DNA of 64,000 nucleotides from positions 868,001-932,000 of the forward strand of contig JAKUDP010000011.1 in the NCBI GenBank assembly GCA_022570795.1, given 5' to 3'. Positions within the stretch are counted from its first letter, which is position 1. Each line of letters opens with the position of its first letter. Below are positions 30,072 to 41,047 of this stretch, in pieces. Source of the stretch: Sphaerulina vaccinii (Eukaryota; Ascomycota; Dothideomycetes; Mycosphaerellales; Mycosphaerellaceae). Both the position numbers and the translations under genes were made by a program. Below the pieces are notes generated by a model, which saw nothing but the letters and a program-made list of their open reading frames with translations, made no database searches and was not told the origin of the DNA.

Positions 30072-31118
30072 GCCAGAGACAAGACATTGACAGCAAAATA
30101 ACAAGAAAGGAGTGTGGATGTGTGTTCAATAATGTTGTAGTATGAGGCCATATCGTGACGACATCGGAGCTATTGATATGATAGTATGATAGCCTTGTAC
30201 GGTATGGTATTCCGTACTGTACTGACCTACCTCTTCACCGAGGCACGCTTACCATACACACCAATTACCAGTTACGTCGTGTTCAGAGCATCCGAATGTT
30301 CCGACAAATGTGGCAGGACTTCTTCCAGCAGATGCCGCGAAGCCCTCGCTACAGATGGTGGTGGTGCTGGTGGGCGCGATTTATTGGTCCTGAGCTTACC
30401 AGAGCCCGCCTCCCAATATCAATTCTGGCGCCTCTGGTGAACTTACGACATGGGCTTGGAGCTGATCTTCGGAAATGGAAGGGATATGGGATCGACTGGG
30501 TCGCAGTCAAAGGTACAGCGTACATGTTGGCCATATTCTGTCCAATCTGGGTCCCATGGTTCACCAACGTGTGATAGAGCTATAGCCTTGCGTCTTCACA
30601 CATGGCGGCACGCGAGATACCCACATCCAAGTATTCAAAAGGAGCGGAGACCGACGAAAACATCTGGCCATTGCTACAGATACATTGATTACGAGCCTCC
30701 TTTAGAACTGAGCACCACGGAAAGTCTGTCTGTCTGTCCGGATCATGGAATTAACCTCGTAAGACCTGGATCTGCTCGTGGTCAGAATGGGCCACTGATG
30801 CTCCATTTGGCCTGGTCGGGCTGGATCGCGTGTGGGGTCCTCCTTGAGCGGCATGGTTGGTCCTCGCGTGAAGAGAGAGGGGGAGATGGAGTGTAGCTGC
30901 ATCGCATGACAGTAGCGTGGAACTCCCTTCAAGGTGGGAAAGGCTACCAATTCGAGTCTGGAGCTGGTATAGTAACATTACATTCGCGTAGGATGAATTA
31001 ACTCTCTCTTCAGGTCATTTATCTCCAGATCACCTATGAAGCCCAATGCCAGAATCCAGTACCACCGAAGTGGCGCAGAAGATGAGAAAAGACAGCGAGT
31101 GGCCCCGACATGGTGTGA
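30072..31118. other. Intergenic, no gene confidently seen
   Basis: About 1.05 kb. It holds a 92-codon plus-strand frame at 30296-30574 with a Trp-rich N-terminus and one hydrophobic segment, which I could not assign or support further. Confidence 0.3.
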
Positions 31119-31752
31119 TCACTCTATCAGGTCTCCGTTCTGCTTCGCAGCATTCAATAGCATCGAAAACCCATCGAAGTGCTGTGGGAGGTCCTCTTCC
31201 TCCTCTATATCCTCGACATCCTCTCGAGCTCGTTTCACTCTTCTCAGCACCTCGTGCACCTCCTCATCATCCGCCACCTTCGTCTTCTTCTTCTTCTTAG
31301 CATACTTGACAGGACCCGGCAAAGGTCGTCCAAACTTCTCCAACACCGCTTTCTGGACTCCGCGCAGGTGAGTGAATCGCTTTTTCAACTCCGCCTCATC
31401 GGTATGGACTGGACGTCGAGTCAGTAATTGTAATGCTTGCGGGATATCGAGGACACTTACTCTTGTATTTAGTTGCAAAGAATTCAAGAATGTACTTGTA
31501 GTAGTCTCGAACATCAATCCCTGAGCCCATAACGAATTGGAGTAAGTCGACTTCCATTTCCGCGGTCCAGACTACGTCGCGTGCGAGCGGCTTTCTGCCC
31601 TTTTTGACGTTCTTGATTATTTCTGTTTCAGAGATTGGTTCTATGATGTCTGGGGCGGGAGAGGCTTGTTCGGCAGCGCTGGCGAGGATGTCGAGTGCAT
31701 TGTATGGTAGTTGAGCAGAGCTCGAAGCTGCAGGCGAGGAGTGTTGGTCCAT
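31119..31752 (-). CDS. Conserved fungal protein of unknown function
   Basis: Exons 31752-31461 and 31408-31119 with a 52-bp intron (GTAAGT donor, CTGAC branch, CAG acceptor) give 193 residues. It has a low-complexity N-terminus, a globular central part (DVVWTAEMEVDLLQFVMGSGIDVRDYYKYILEFFATKYK, then IHTDEAELKKRFTHLRGVQKAVLEKFG), a Lys cluster (KYAKKKKKTK, possible nuclear signal), a run of Glu/Asp and an amphipathic C-terminus. Highly charged, probably nuclear. The aromatic/acidic central block hints at a SANT/Myb-like or chromatin-associated role, but I cannot name the family. Confidence 0.75.
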
Positions 31753-32685
31753 TATGTCGATGATTTGTAGTGTTCTTGGAGAGACTCGAGGAAGAGTGAG
31801 AATGAAAGCCGACTCCGAGAAATGGTGCCTAGCTTCGAAACGGTTGCTCAGGACGACTGGAAGTGAAGTTCGCGGAGCACTTCACCTGGCTTCACTTCGC
31901 CCTGCTATCTCTATGGCTGAGCGCTTACGACCTTTACTGCATCTGCAGCCATCAACTTGGAGCCAGAGGCAACGCGGAACTGGAGCTCATTGTATATATC
32001 GATTTATACATATCAGGAATGTGTATATTCTGAGAGTGAAGAGAAACGCGTTTGATAGAGCTGCTTACCGGAAGAGAGTGCCGGCTTCATAGTGCGCGCT
32101 GAGTGACTATCGTGAAAGCTTCTGGAGCAAGAAGTATCCAGGGATTCGGGCTGTACTGACGCGTAGTGGCAGCACATTGGTTGACTCCGCTTCCATACAC
32201 CAAAATGCTATCGATGTGATCGAGCACTCGATATCGCGGTCGATCGATATTGCTGGAAAGCTCAAATGAGTACAGTCTCCGCGCAACGGCAAGCACTAGA
32301 CCTACAGCAGTCGTCCCACGAGCTGGAGGCATACTTGGTTACGATCAGAGACATGAGGCCGAGAACTAGGCAAAGTGAAGATAGCCTGGCTCCCGCGTCA
32401 GTCGTACTCTCCACGGGGCAACGCACACTCAGCATTCAGTGTTCGTCTCAGGGTGGGATAAGCAGACATGATCATGTTAGAGGAAGCTAACGCTGGGATT
32501 GAGGCAAGAAGATGTCATTCCTGTGAGCTCCAATATCTCTATGGCACGCGCTATCGCTGTTTACGCACGTCTCTTAGTGCTTTTCTGAGATTCTTTCATC
32601 CTCACTCCACTCATTGGACGGCGTGACTCTCATCGTCCGTCGGAGAGTCAACCATGTGTCTTTTTGACACTCACCCTGTCCGCGC
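31753..32685. other. Intergenic, no gene seen
   Basis: About 930 bp between the unknown protein and the F-box gene, both on the minus strand. Nothing assignable. Confidence 0.35.
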
Positions 32686-34630
32686 TCACCTAGTCTCTAA
32701 CTCTGCCAATGGAAAGCTATGCCAGTCAGATCTCCAGTCCTCGCCTTTGCGCTCAGGCCAAAGCTCGCGGAACGCTGCCTCAGCACCCCCCAGCTCAGTG
32801 ATATCTAGACTGCGGAGATTAGCTGCTTTCCTGTGCCGAACATGCCAGTCCATGAAATATTCCGTGACGATCACCTCGTGCGGCTTGTCGTCTCGTGAGT
32901 TGAGAGTGCACACCCGTTGCACCATGAAGTGGTAGATGACGTGTCTGGGAATTGCTTCACGGAACTGTAATTGGCCATCAGGAGCCTCAATCCAGCCAAT
33001 ACTTCGAAGCTTCAGCTCAACCTTTGCCAGTGGCATAGAGGAGGCAGGCTTAGCAGACGCTATGCGACTGAAGATCGCAGCGGCTAGCGTCCTATCTACC
33101 GAGCATTGAACGAGAGCTCGTCGAAGGGGTTCTTGACGACTTTCGGAGTCGGAGGGGGTGAAATGAGAAGGCCAGTGAAGACGACAGTCTAGCAGAATGC
33201 TCAGACTAGTAACTCGCGAAAACTTGCCGAGTTCATCGTAGAGTGCAACTTCACCGATGCCACCTTCTTGTCGATCCATAGAGATGCCGAGGTGCTAGAA
33301 GAAGTATACAGATTAGCGAACAACTCCGGAACGATAGGCTGTCTCATCGATGTCTGTTTCTGAGCTCGACGGGAAAGCGTGCATGAGCTCAGCGAGACAT
33401 CGGAGACGGGGGTACCGCTTCACTCACTTCCAGTACTGGGCACCAGTGTCTGAGTTCAGACATGATCATTGCAGAACATGACATGTACTGAAGGGTAAGA
33501 CGACGCAAAGCGGATCCGTGCTTTCCGACGATGACCCGAAATGTCGATTCGCCGATGTTGCCGACGACGGACAGTTCTTGGAGAGGTTGTAACGATCGGA
33601 GAAAGGCGCGCGTGCCATTGCCCGCAATCCCGTGCAACTCGAGACAAGACAACCTCTTGAATTGAGCATGCTCTGCAGCCCATCGTAAAGTCTCATCTTG
33701 CCTACTATCCCAGCCCGTAAGCCTGAGCGTGCGAAGCTGGTTGAAATCGATGCAAGACTGCCAGTGTACCAAGTCCTGGTAGGTCGCAAGAGACAGACTT
33801 GTCAGCGAACCCTTTGAGCTGGATGCCGATCGTGCTGGGTCAGCCGCTGTCGTTGCGGGCAAGCATTCGAGTTTCGGTGGATTGACTGTTCGTAGGTCAG
33901 TTGTTCCGTACCAGGAACATTTTACTTCCCTCAGAGACGGATGATCTCGCGCTGCCATGAGGAGAACCGCCATCGGGTTATACTCTTGGTAAATCTTCAC
34001 CGATTTGTTGGTTAGACTGAGTGCTAGGGCGTGAAGGTTTGGTGAAGTGACCATGGCAATATCCATGGGGTGCATGTCCAAGGTTGTGGAGTCTTCCGCG
34101 GAGTGCTTCCTGGGAGTGCATCGGAAGCTCTTGATGTGAAGACGACAAGTGCTCAGCTCGTCAGTGAGCAGATCCAGAAGGTAAAATGGCATGGGACTTG
34201 ATCCCTTGTGGATGAGATTCTTTGCAGCTGTCAGACGCTTCACGAGTCGCGCCAGCGGCATCCACGAAGTCTCGTACTCAGTCATAGCCATTTGCCCATG
34301 ATCCAGATATCCACTAGGTCGTGTTTTGAGGCATATTGTGATCTGGCGGACGTGTCTGAAGCTGCTATTCGCCTGTAGAATGCTCGTCCATTGGTCGACC
34401 TCGGCGGTCAGGTCTTGCAATTTTTCGCTGCGCATCTTCAGGTCGCGAAAGAGCACACGAGCAGCTGCGAATCGACACTGGTGGTTGACAAGTGAGAAGC
34501 TTGCCACACTTGGTTTGTAAGAGTCTCCCAGGAGATCGCACACCATTTCGAGCATCTCAAGTGGCAGCTTGTCGAGTTTCAGAGCTCCTGTATCCTCCAT
34601 TCCCGCAGCTGTTGCTCGCGTAAGTGCCAT
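32686..34630 (-). CDS. F-box protein, two exons
   Basis: Exons 34630-33428 and 33294-32686 with a 133-bp intron (GTGAGT donor, CTAG acceptor) give 603 residues. Residues about 15-60 (LDKLPLEMLEMVCDLLGDSYKPSVASFSLVNHQCRFAAARVLFRDL) are an F-box. The rest is an irregular leucine-rich repeat-like body (LRTLRLTGW, LSCLELHGIAGNGTR, LRRLTLQYMSC). Splicing continues the repeat pattern into exon 2 (HLGISMDRQEGG to VTSLSILLDC), which is why the two open frames are joined. It is an expected substrate receptor of an SCF ubiquitin ligase. The substrate is unknown. Confidence 0.8.
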
Positions 34631-34845
34631 CTTCTCTGTTTAGTACCGCCTGTTGTGCTCGAGGAATTGGCGAGTGTTTTGCAGTGGACTGAAGCTGGAG
34701 TGAGAAAGTGGTGATGATTAGAAGAGGAAGAAGGTTGTAATCTGGAAGAAGTGAAGCTCATAAGGTAGTTACCTGCTGGCTGACTAAGCCGCGCCTTCCA
34801 CTTTCACTTCAATCGCGTCTCTCACGCTTCCATCACATCGCAAAG

Positions 34846-36069
34846 ATGCAGCGAATACGGAAAGCCGCGAAGTGGGAGAGAGAAGACCGGCGATGGCGGC
34901 GAGCAGATGGAACAAATCCTCTGCCTGACTACCGCAAATACAACGTCAAAGCCGAAATACCAGAATACGACGAAGCGACCTACAAATCACACCTGCAACA
35001 CGATGACTGGACGAAAGCAGAAACCGACTACTTGATGGAAACATATCAAGAATGCAATGGGAAATGGCCTGTAATATGGGACCACTACGAGTACGAGGAC
35101 AAATCGCGCAGCATGGAAGACTTGAAAGCACGCTTCTACAAGATCTCGGCGCAATTGCTACAGATGAGAACACCCATTCAGTCTATGGGCACGCAGGAGT
35201 TCGAGCTGTATACGACATTGAATACGTTCGATCCGGCGAAGGAAGAATCGCGCAAGAACTTGGCAAAGGGACACTTATATCGCAGGGCTAATGAGGTTGA
35301 CGAGGAGACGGTGTTGCTGGGCGAGTTGCAGCGCATCATGCTCAATCAGGCAACATTGGACGGCCAAAGGGAGGAGCTGAGGAAGAGATTGGACTATCCA
35401 CATGCCGCGAACACGGGATATTCGTATAACACTTCACAAGCTCTGACGCAGTTGTGGCAGCAATTGCTTCAGCAGGATCGTATGAAGAAGAATCCGCGTC
35501 TGAAAGCTACTGGTATGTTTTTTTCTCACTCGCCTATCCCTTCAGAGGGAACTAATCAGTCCACAGGAAACCCCAACTATGACGGCTTCATGGCTCCAGG
35601 CGGCGGTATGCAACCACCACAATCATCTACTCGAGGACCCCGCGATAGCACAGCCGGCCTCTCAGACATCGGCGGTGGCGATCGACGCCGAAACACGCGA
35701 GGCGACTCCATGTCCGGCATTACTCCATCAACGCCAGCCCACCAACTTCCAATTCCACTCTCCCCTCCCGAACAAACCAAAATGGGCGTCGTCATTCTAC
35801 CTCCCGATGCCAAGTCTTCAGGTGGCATCAGTTTTGCTAGTGACAGACTCACGAAACCTCGCATCGCTAAGAGTACGATTCAGAGTGAGAAGATTGCGAC
35901 TATCTTGGCTAGTGTCGGAGTTCCGGAAGTTATACCGCTGCCTACGCCGAATGTTGTGGAGGCTTTTGAGGTTATTATGAGTAAAGTGCAGGCTCTGCTG
36001 GATCTGAGGAAGTTGGCGGAGAAGGATGAATTGGAGTTGAAGGTTAGGAGGAGTGAGAGTCAGTCGTGA
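34846..36069 (+). CDS. SWC4: SWC4/DMAP1-like subunit of SWR1 and NuA4 complexes
   Basis: Exons 34846-35512 and 35567-36069 give 389 residues. The 54-bp intron (GTATGT..CTAAT..CACAG) is a multiple of three and open, so its retention would not break the frame. The SANT-like core (YKSHLQHDDWTKAETDYLMETYQECNGKWPVIWDHYE, then RSMEDLKARFYKISAQLLQMR) is diagnostic of Swc4/DMAP1, followed by a helical region and a basic C-terminus. It acts in the nucleus in H2A.Z deposition and H4/H2A acetylation. The N-terminal segment present before the core in yeast Swc4 and human DMAP1 is mostly missing here. The start sits only 216 bp from a divergent F-box gene. Confidence 0.88.
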   Translation: MQRIRKAAKWEREDRRWRRADGTNPLPDYRKYNVKAEIPEYDEATYKSHLQHDDWTKAETDYLMETYQECNGKWPVIWDHYEYEDKSRSMEDLKARFYKISAQLLQMRTPIQSMGTQEFELYTTLNTFDPAKEESRKNLAKGHLYRRANEVDEETVLLGELQRIMLNQATLDGQREELRKRLDYPHAANTGYSYNTSQALTQLWQQLLQQDRMKKNPRLKATGMFFSHSPIPSEGTNQSTGNPNYDGFMAPGGGMQPPQSSTRGPRDSTAGLSDIGGGDRRRNTRGDSMSGITPSTPAHQLPIPLSPPEQTKMGVVILPPDAKSSGGISFASDRLTKPRIAKSTIQSEKIATILASVGVPEVIPLPTPNVVEAFEVIMSKVQALLDLRKLAEKDELELKVRRSESQS

Positions 36070-36884
36070 CAGGACGTGATATGAGTATTGGGTTGACTAT
36101 TAGCGAGGCGTTGGGAGGGATGAAGTGGGCGAGCAGACCATTATCTATGCCTTACGGGTTGCGCATGGAAGACAAGCGTATATTCATACGCTGAGAATGA
36201 ACTCTTGATACTCGCGTATGTGCCTCTGGTCAGAAGCCTCCCTTTTCAAATATCAAAATGTCGAAAAAGCAGAAAGGCAAGAGCGCAACATTCTTCACGA
36301 ATCGAACTCGAGACCCGGGACCATAAAAGCCTCCAACTTGCAAAAAAAGAGTAAAGGGATGGTCTCTCCACAGAGATACTGGGACAGATGTCCCGAATGA
36401 CCGAAGTCATGAACGATGTGTTTGTTCGAGCTATTGTCCCTGGGAGATGTCAGAATCTAATCGACTTATAAAGGTTGCACTGTTGGAGGTCGGGAGTGGC
36501 TTCTGCGGAAGTTGCTGTTGCGCTTTCTGCTTTCTGCCTTCTGGTGGTATACTGGGTAGCGACTTCTCCAAGGAAGAAGGGTGGCAGCCGCGAATGCGCG
36601 GACGACACGGGCTGGAGAATGCACATGCTTTCGTCAAGGCAAGGCCTGCTTGAGGTCATTGTTCGCGTCGTCCCACGATTCGAGCCTGGCTTCATATCTC
36701 CAAGGACGACGACATGAACTCTGGGCAATGTCTTTCTGGTTCTACACGCACATGGCACTGCAGCGTACCATGGAACACCATTGGAAGGCTGAGTCATGCT
36801 TCGCACTTCGAGAACTTTTTAAAACTTGTCTTCGACACGAGAACATATACATCCTGTTCACAAATCACTCCACAACACGACGCG
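36070..36884. other. Intergenic, no gene seen
   Basis: About 815 bp. The open frame of the next gene extends upstream to 36714, but that part reads like leader sequence. Confidence 0.35.
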
Positions 36885-37916
36885 ATGGACAAAACAACAG
36901 CGACCGCGCTCCAAGAGGCTGGTAATGACGGATCGCCAGAAGCGATCCTACGCGTGTGCGCATACCACCGACGCGACTTCGACCGCACCTACATATCTTT
37001 CGCGCAGACCACGACTGCAACCGCCAGTATGGCACTCATATCTCCTCCTCCGCCGCCCATCAGGTCCCTCGGACAGCTCGATCGACTGCCTCTCGAGCTC
37101 ATCAACCAGATCTGCCTCCAGCTCGACATGGCTTCGCTTCTCAAGCTGAGAAAGGTCAACTGCCGGGCCATAGAAGTCATCAACTCATTGCGGGAATACA
37201 GGCTTCTAGCAACCCACGCACCTACCTGTATTGTTGCCATGGTCAGGACAGAATCAGCTGCAGGAATAACCCTGTCTAGCCTGTTCCAAGTATTCTGCAA
37301 CTCTGCATGTTCAGTCTGCCAGAACAGATTCGGAAATCTGCTCAGCCTTCTTACCTGGAAGCGCTGTTGTCGCAAATGCGTCGGAAGCATATATCCCAAG
37401 CGAGCTTTAAAGAATGCGCGAATTGCAGCGACAACCGTGGCGAAGGCGAAGCGTGTCTGGAACATCCCAGCGGCATCCCTAAGGAGGCTGCACAGCCTCA
37501 AAACCATTCCGGGCGTATATGGCTGGGAGATAGACTACGACGAGACATCAATACAGGCAGTCTCGCTCCAAGAAGTCGTAGAGCTGTACAAAGCCCAGAA
37601 CGCAGGTGCTAATCCACCAGCATCAAGTCTGATAGTGGGAAGCGTGCATCGCGAGCTTGTACACAAAACCTGCTGCGCCTTCCCTTACTACAACCCGAGT
37701 GATGACCGGATCCGGCGTGGCGTATCCTGCGCAGGTTGCCAACTCGCACAGTACTCGCTAGAATACTGGAGATCGCCAGAACTCTGGAGATCTGCTGCCC
37801 CACACAGTGTCGCTGATCCACACAGTGTGTACATGGAGGATGCCTTCTTCGAACATTACAAGGACTGTCACCATGCTCAGAAGCTCTGGCAGTTCAGCAA
37901 GAACGGTACTGTCTAG
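36885..37916 (+). CDS. F-box protein with Cys-rich centre
   Basis: 343 residues from the ATG giving MDKTTATALQEAG; a longer frame begins at 36714. Residues about 60-100 (LGQLDRLPLELINQICLQLDMASLLKLRKVNCRAIEVINS) form an F-box. Next comes a Cys-rich stretch (CNSACSVCQNRFGNLLSLLTWKRCCRKCVG) with a spacing that could bind zinc, and near the C-terminus CAGC and a His/Cys cluster (HYKDCHH). This matches the common fungal F-box plus zinc-finger-like layout. It is a likely SCF receptor with unknown target. Confidence 0.75.
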   Translation: MDKTTATALQEAGNDGSPEAILRVCAYHRRDFDRTYISFAQTTTATASMALISPPPPPIRSLGQLDRLPLELINQICLQLDMASLLKLRKVNCRAIEVINSLREYRLLATHAPTCIVAMVRTESAAGITLSSLFQVFCNSACSVCQNRFGNLLSLLTWKRCCRKCVGSIYPKRALKNARIAATTVAKAKRVWNIPAASLRRLHSLKTIPGVYGWEIDYDETSIQAVSLQEVVELYKAQNAGANPPASSLIVGSVHRELVHKTCCAFPYYNPSDDRIRRGVSCAGCQLAQYSLEYWRSPELWRSAAPHSVADPHSVYMEDAFFEHYKDCHHAQKLWQFSKNGTV

Positions 37917-38511
37917 CCTCCGAACTTAGTGAAACTCTGCGAAACGGGCGGTCACCTCGCTTGCGAAATAAGTGGGCGTCTGCACCTTCGCTGTAGAGAA
38001 CAGCCTGGTGAGGACTTGCCTTGTATATAACCCTTGTATAGCATGGAAAAGAGATGGCTCGGCAGAGGCTCATCATCATCTCGCGCCAGCTATAGTCGAG
38101 GGAAATTGGGCGTTGCCGCATCTCCAGGTCTGAGCATTGTCTGCGCTGCGCAAAGCAGAGCTAAGCCGCCCAGACTCTTGAGTGTGTAGCAAGGAAGAAG
38201 GATTGTGAATGTCACGCTTTTCGTGCCCACGTAATAATCAGTGTCTTCTGTCAGGTCAGTCCAACACAATGTTATGATGAGATGTAGTGTACCACGCAAT
38301 TCAAATCTTGCAACTAAGCGCGTATTATTCATACGCGAAGTGTTATACATCTATTCGTATGCGCCTGGGTATCGCACCGCATCGTAGCGCTCGCATTTCA
38401 TGTCTCTCGCCGAATGGTAGTCACGCCCATACGCCTTCTTGGATCATCTATTGCAATTGACGGTACCGACAACTGCACCCGTATTGCATACCAGTATAGA
38501 AGGAAGCAGCT
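37917..38511. other. Convergent intergenic region, no gene seen
   Basis: About 595 bp between two convergent genes, so it should hold both 3' ends. Nothing else is visible. Confidence 0.4.
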
Positions 38512-40411
38512 CTATTTCTTCTCCTTATACGCAGCATCGTGAACGCCAATAGCACGACCAGATGGGTCAGTCTGGTTGCTCCATGTTGGTGTCCAGCGCA
38601 TGACAGTGCTGGCGCAGTAAGGCGGGAAGTGCTCGTCGAACATGCAGCGGTACCAGTAAGCCTCCTTCGTGTCTGGGATATCTTCACCCCAGAATGGCTT
38701 GTCTTTGCGGATGTTCTCGATCTTCATCTGCTCGTCAGTGATCAGCTTGGCAGCTTCGTCCTTGAGACCATCAATCCAGCCGTAACCAACACCATCGGAG
38801 AATTGCTCCTTTTGACGCCAAAGGATGTTTGGTGGCAAGTATGGCTTGGCGCCTGGCTCGCCTTCGGTGTCGAATGCTTTGCGGAGGATGTATTTCTCGA
38901 TTCGCTCTGGCTTGTTGATCATCTTCTCTGCAGGATCGATGGTCATGGAGAGCTCGAGGAACTCCTTGTCGAGGAATGGGACACGTGCCTCCACGCCCCA
39001 AGCTGACGTGGACTTGTTGGCACGAAGACAATCGGCCAGATGCAGGTTCTTGACTCGTCGAACGGTCTCCTCGTGGAATGCAGCCTTGTCAGGTGCGTTG
39101 TGGAAGTAGAGGTAGCCACCAAAGATCTCGTCCGAACCTTCTCCTGACAGAACCATCTTGACACCCATGGCCTTGATCTTGCGCGAGAGCAAGAACATAG
39201 GCGTGCTGGCACGAATAGTGGTCACATCGTATGTCTCAAGGTGGTAGATGACGTCGAATAGAGCGTCAAGACCTTCCTGGATGGTGAAGGTCAAAGAGTG
39301 GTGCCTAGTGCCGAGGTACTTGGCGACTTCCTGCGCGGCGATTGTGTCTGGTGATCCTGGCAGACCAATGGAGAAGGAGTTCAACTGAGACAGGACTGGC
39401 ACTGAGCTGAGGTGGTAGTCCTCGTCGATACCGGCAAGCTCCTCCTCGTTGGACTCCGCAAGCGGCACTTGTCCGTTAGCAACGCCGTTCAAGGTTGGGC
39501 TGTTGGCTCCCTGCGAAAGCATAGCTCTCTTCTTAGCATACTCCTTCTGCAGGCGCAGTGTTTCTCGTTGCGCGATAGAGGCGACCAGAGAGCTGTCCAA
39601 TCCACCACTCAGCAGCACACCATATGGAACTTCAGCCATCAGTCTCTTTCTCACTGATCTCTCGAACGTCTCGCGGAGCTTCTTCAGGTCGAGAGGTGTG
39701 CTTGGGATAGTGGTTGGGTTGACGAGCCAATGGGGGTCAAAGTATCGCGTGAGCTTATCGGTCTTGCTGTCGTAGACATGTCCAGGTGGGAATGCCTCAA
39801 TGGAATCGCATACAGGGTGCAGGCACTTTAGCTCGCTGGCAAAGTACACTGCGCCTGGAATCTTGCTATCGCGACCCATGTAGAACGTGGTGATTCCGAT
39901 AGGATCTCTTGCAGCAATCAAGCGATCTTGCTTCTTGTCGTGCAGCACCCAGCTGAACATGCCATCCAAATGTCTCGGCGCATCAATGCCATACTCTTGG
40001 TATAGAGGAATAATCACCTCACAATCCGAGTGTGTCTTGAAAGGATATGACTTTGCAAGACCCTTGTGGCGAAGGATCTTGTGGTTGTAGATCTCGCCAT
40101 TGACTGCCAATGCAATGCTCTGGTCTTCGCTGAGGAGTGGTTGTGATCCCGTATCTACACCCACAATGGACAGACGCTCGTGGACGAGGATGGTGTTGTT
40201 GGCGGTGTGGTTGCCACTCCAATCTGGACCGCGGTGCTTGACCTGCTTGCCCATGCGAATGGCAGTCGGCCGGAACTTTTGGATATCATCATGGCTGCGG
40301 ACAGACTATAGTTAGCACTCATTTCGCATATGTTTGAAGGTCTCGTGCTCGCAATTGAGCGGCCATTGGGGGTGGAGAAACGCACTGATGACAAGCAAAG
40401 ATACCACACAT
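38512..40411 (-). CDS. ASN1: Glutamine-hydrolysing asparagine synthetase
   Basis: A 26-bp first exon (40411-40386) encodes MCGIFACH, with Cys2 as the glutaminase nucleophile. A 91-bp intron then leads to exon 2 (40294-38512). The total is about 602 residues. The glutaminase domain carries RHRGPD-type KHRGPDWSG, the LVHERLSIVG block and AVNGEIYNH. The synthetase domain carries the PP-loop LLSGGLDSSLVASI, SFSIGLPGSPD and VLSGEGSDEIFGGYLYFH. The enzyme makes asparagine from aspartate, ATP and glutamine in the cytosol. The length is slightly above yeast Asn1/Asn2 because of a Ser/Asn-rich insertion in the synthetase domain (about NSPTLNGVANGQVPLAESNEEE). Confidence 0.93.
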
Positions 40412-41047
40412 CTTGAGGAGAGGTCTTCTGCTGCTGCTGAGGGTGGCTGTCGGTGTGCTTGAGCAGGAACAGAGGAGATTGAGCACAACAAAGGTGGACG
40501 ACTATCTCTCGAGTCACAACTTTGACTCAGCAAACAATGTCAAGCCCCCCCCCCCCCCCGCCGAGCATTCGGACTCACTTCACTTTTCTAAGCGAGATCG
40601 GCCGGTCACTCCCGCACGGCATATGGCATCCATGCCCTGCATTTCTGTGCTGTTCACATGCCGGGGTGCCACTGCTTACGTCGTGTTTCATGATGTTGTG
40701 CTGCGTAGACTGTCTGTCTGTCGATCTTGATACGGAAGCTTGCTGGCGTGGTCGTCGTCGTCCATCGACATCATCGTCCAGGCGGCAGCAATTATAGCTC
40801 ATATCGGAAAGGTTATCTCGAGGTTCTGTTGTTTTGATTGTTTTGATATTATAATTAGTCCTTGTCCCGCGAACATCCCGACGACAATTGCGGTGAATTG
40901 ATCTTCACACACGCACACGCGCCACAATCTCCGCATCGCAACGAGGAGAGATCACTCAGGCAATGAGATGGAGACAGGGATGAGCGAGAGACAGATGACA
41001 TAGGGAGTTGACATCCCTCCCCTCGAACTTTCTTGGAGGCACACAAC
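40412..41047. promoter_or_regulatory. Divergent promoter region (ASN1 / RhoGAP) with poly-C tract
   Basis: 636 bp between divergent genes. It contains a 15-C homopolymer (40545-40559) about 135 bp upstream of the asparagine synthetase ATG, and a pyrimidine/GA-rich stretch nearer the RhoGAP start. Confidence 0.5.

Noticed and set aside
30296..30574. 92-codon frame with Trp-rich start and one hydrophobic segment
   Set aside because: The single short frame has unusual composition and no family resemblance. It cannot be separated from chance.
36290..36330. tRNA-like T-arm string on the minus strand (GAGTTCGATTCG)
   Set aside because: No matching acceptor, D arm or anticodon arm at the required spacing.
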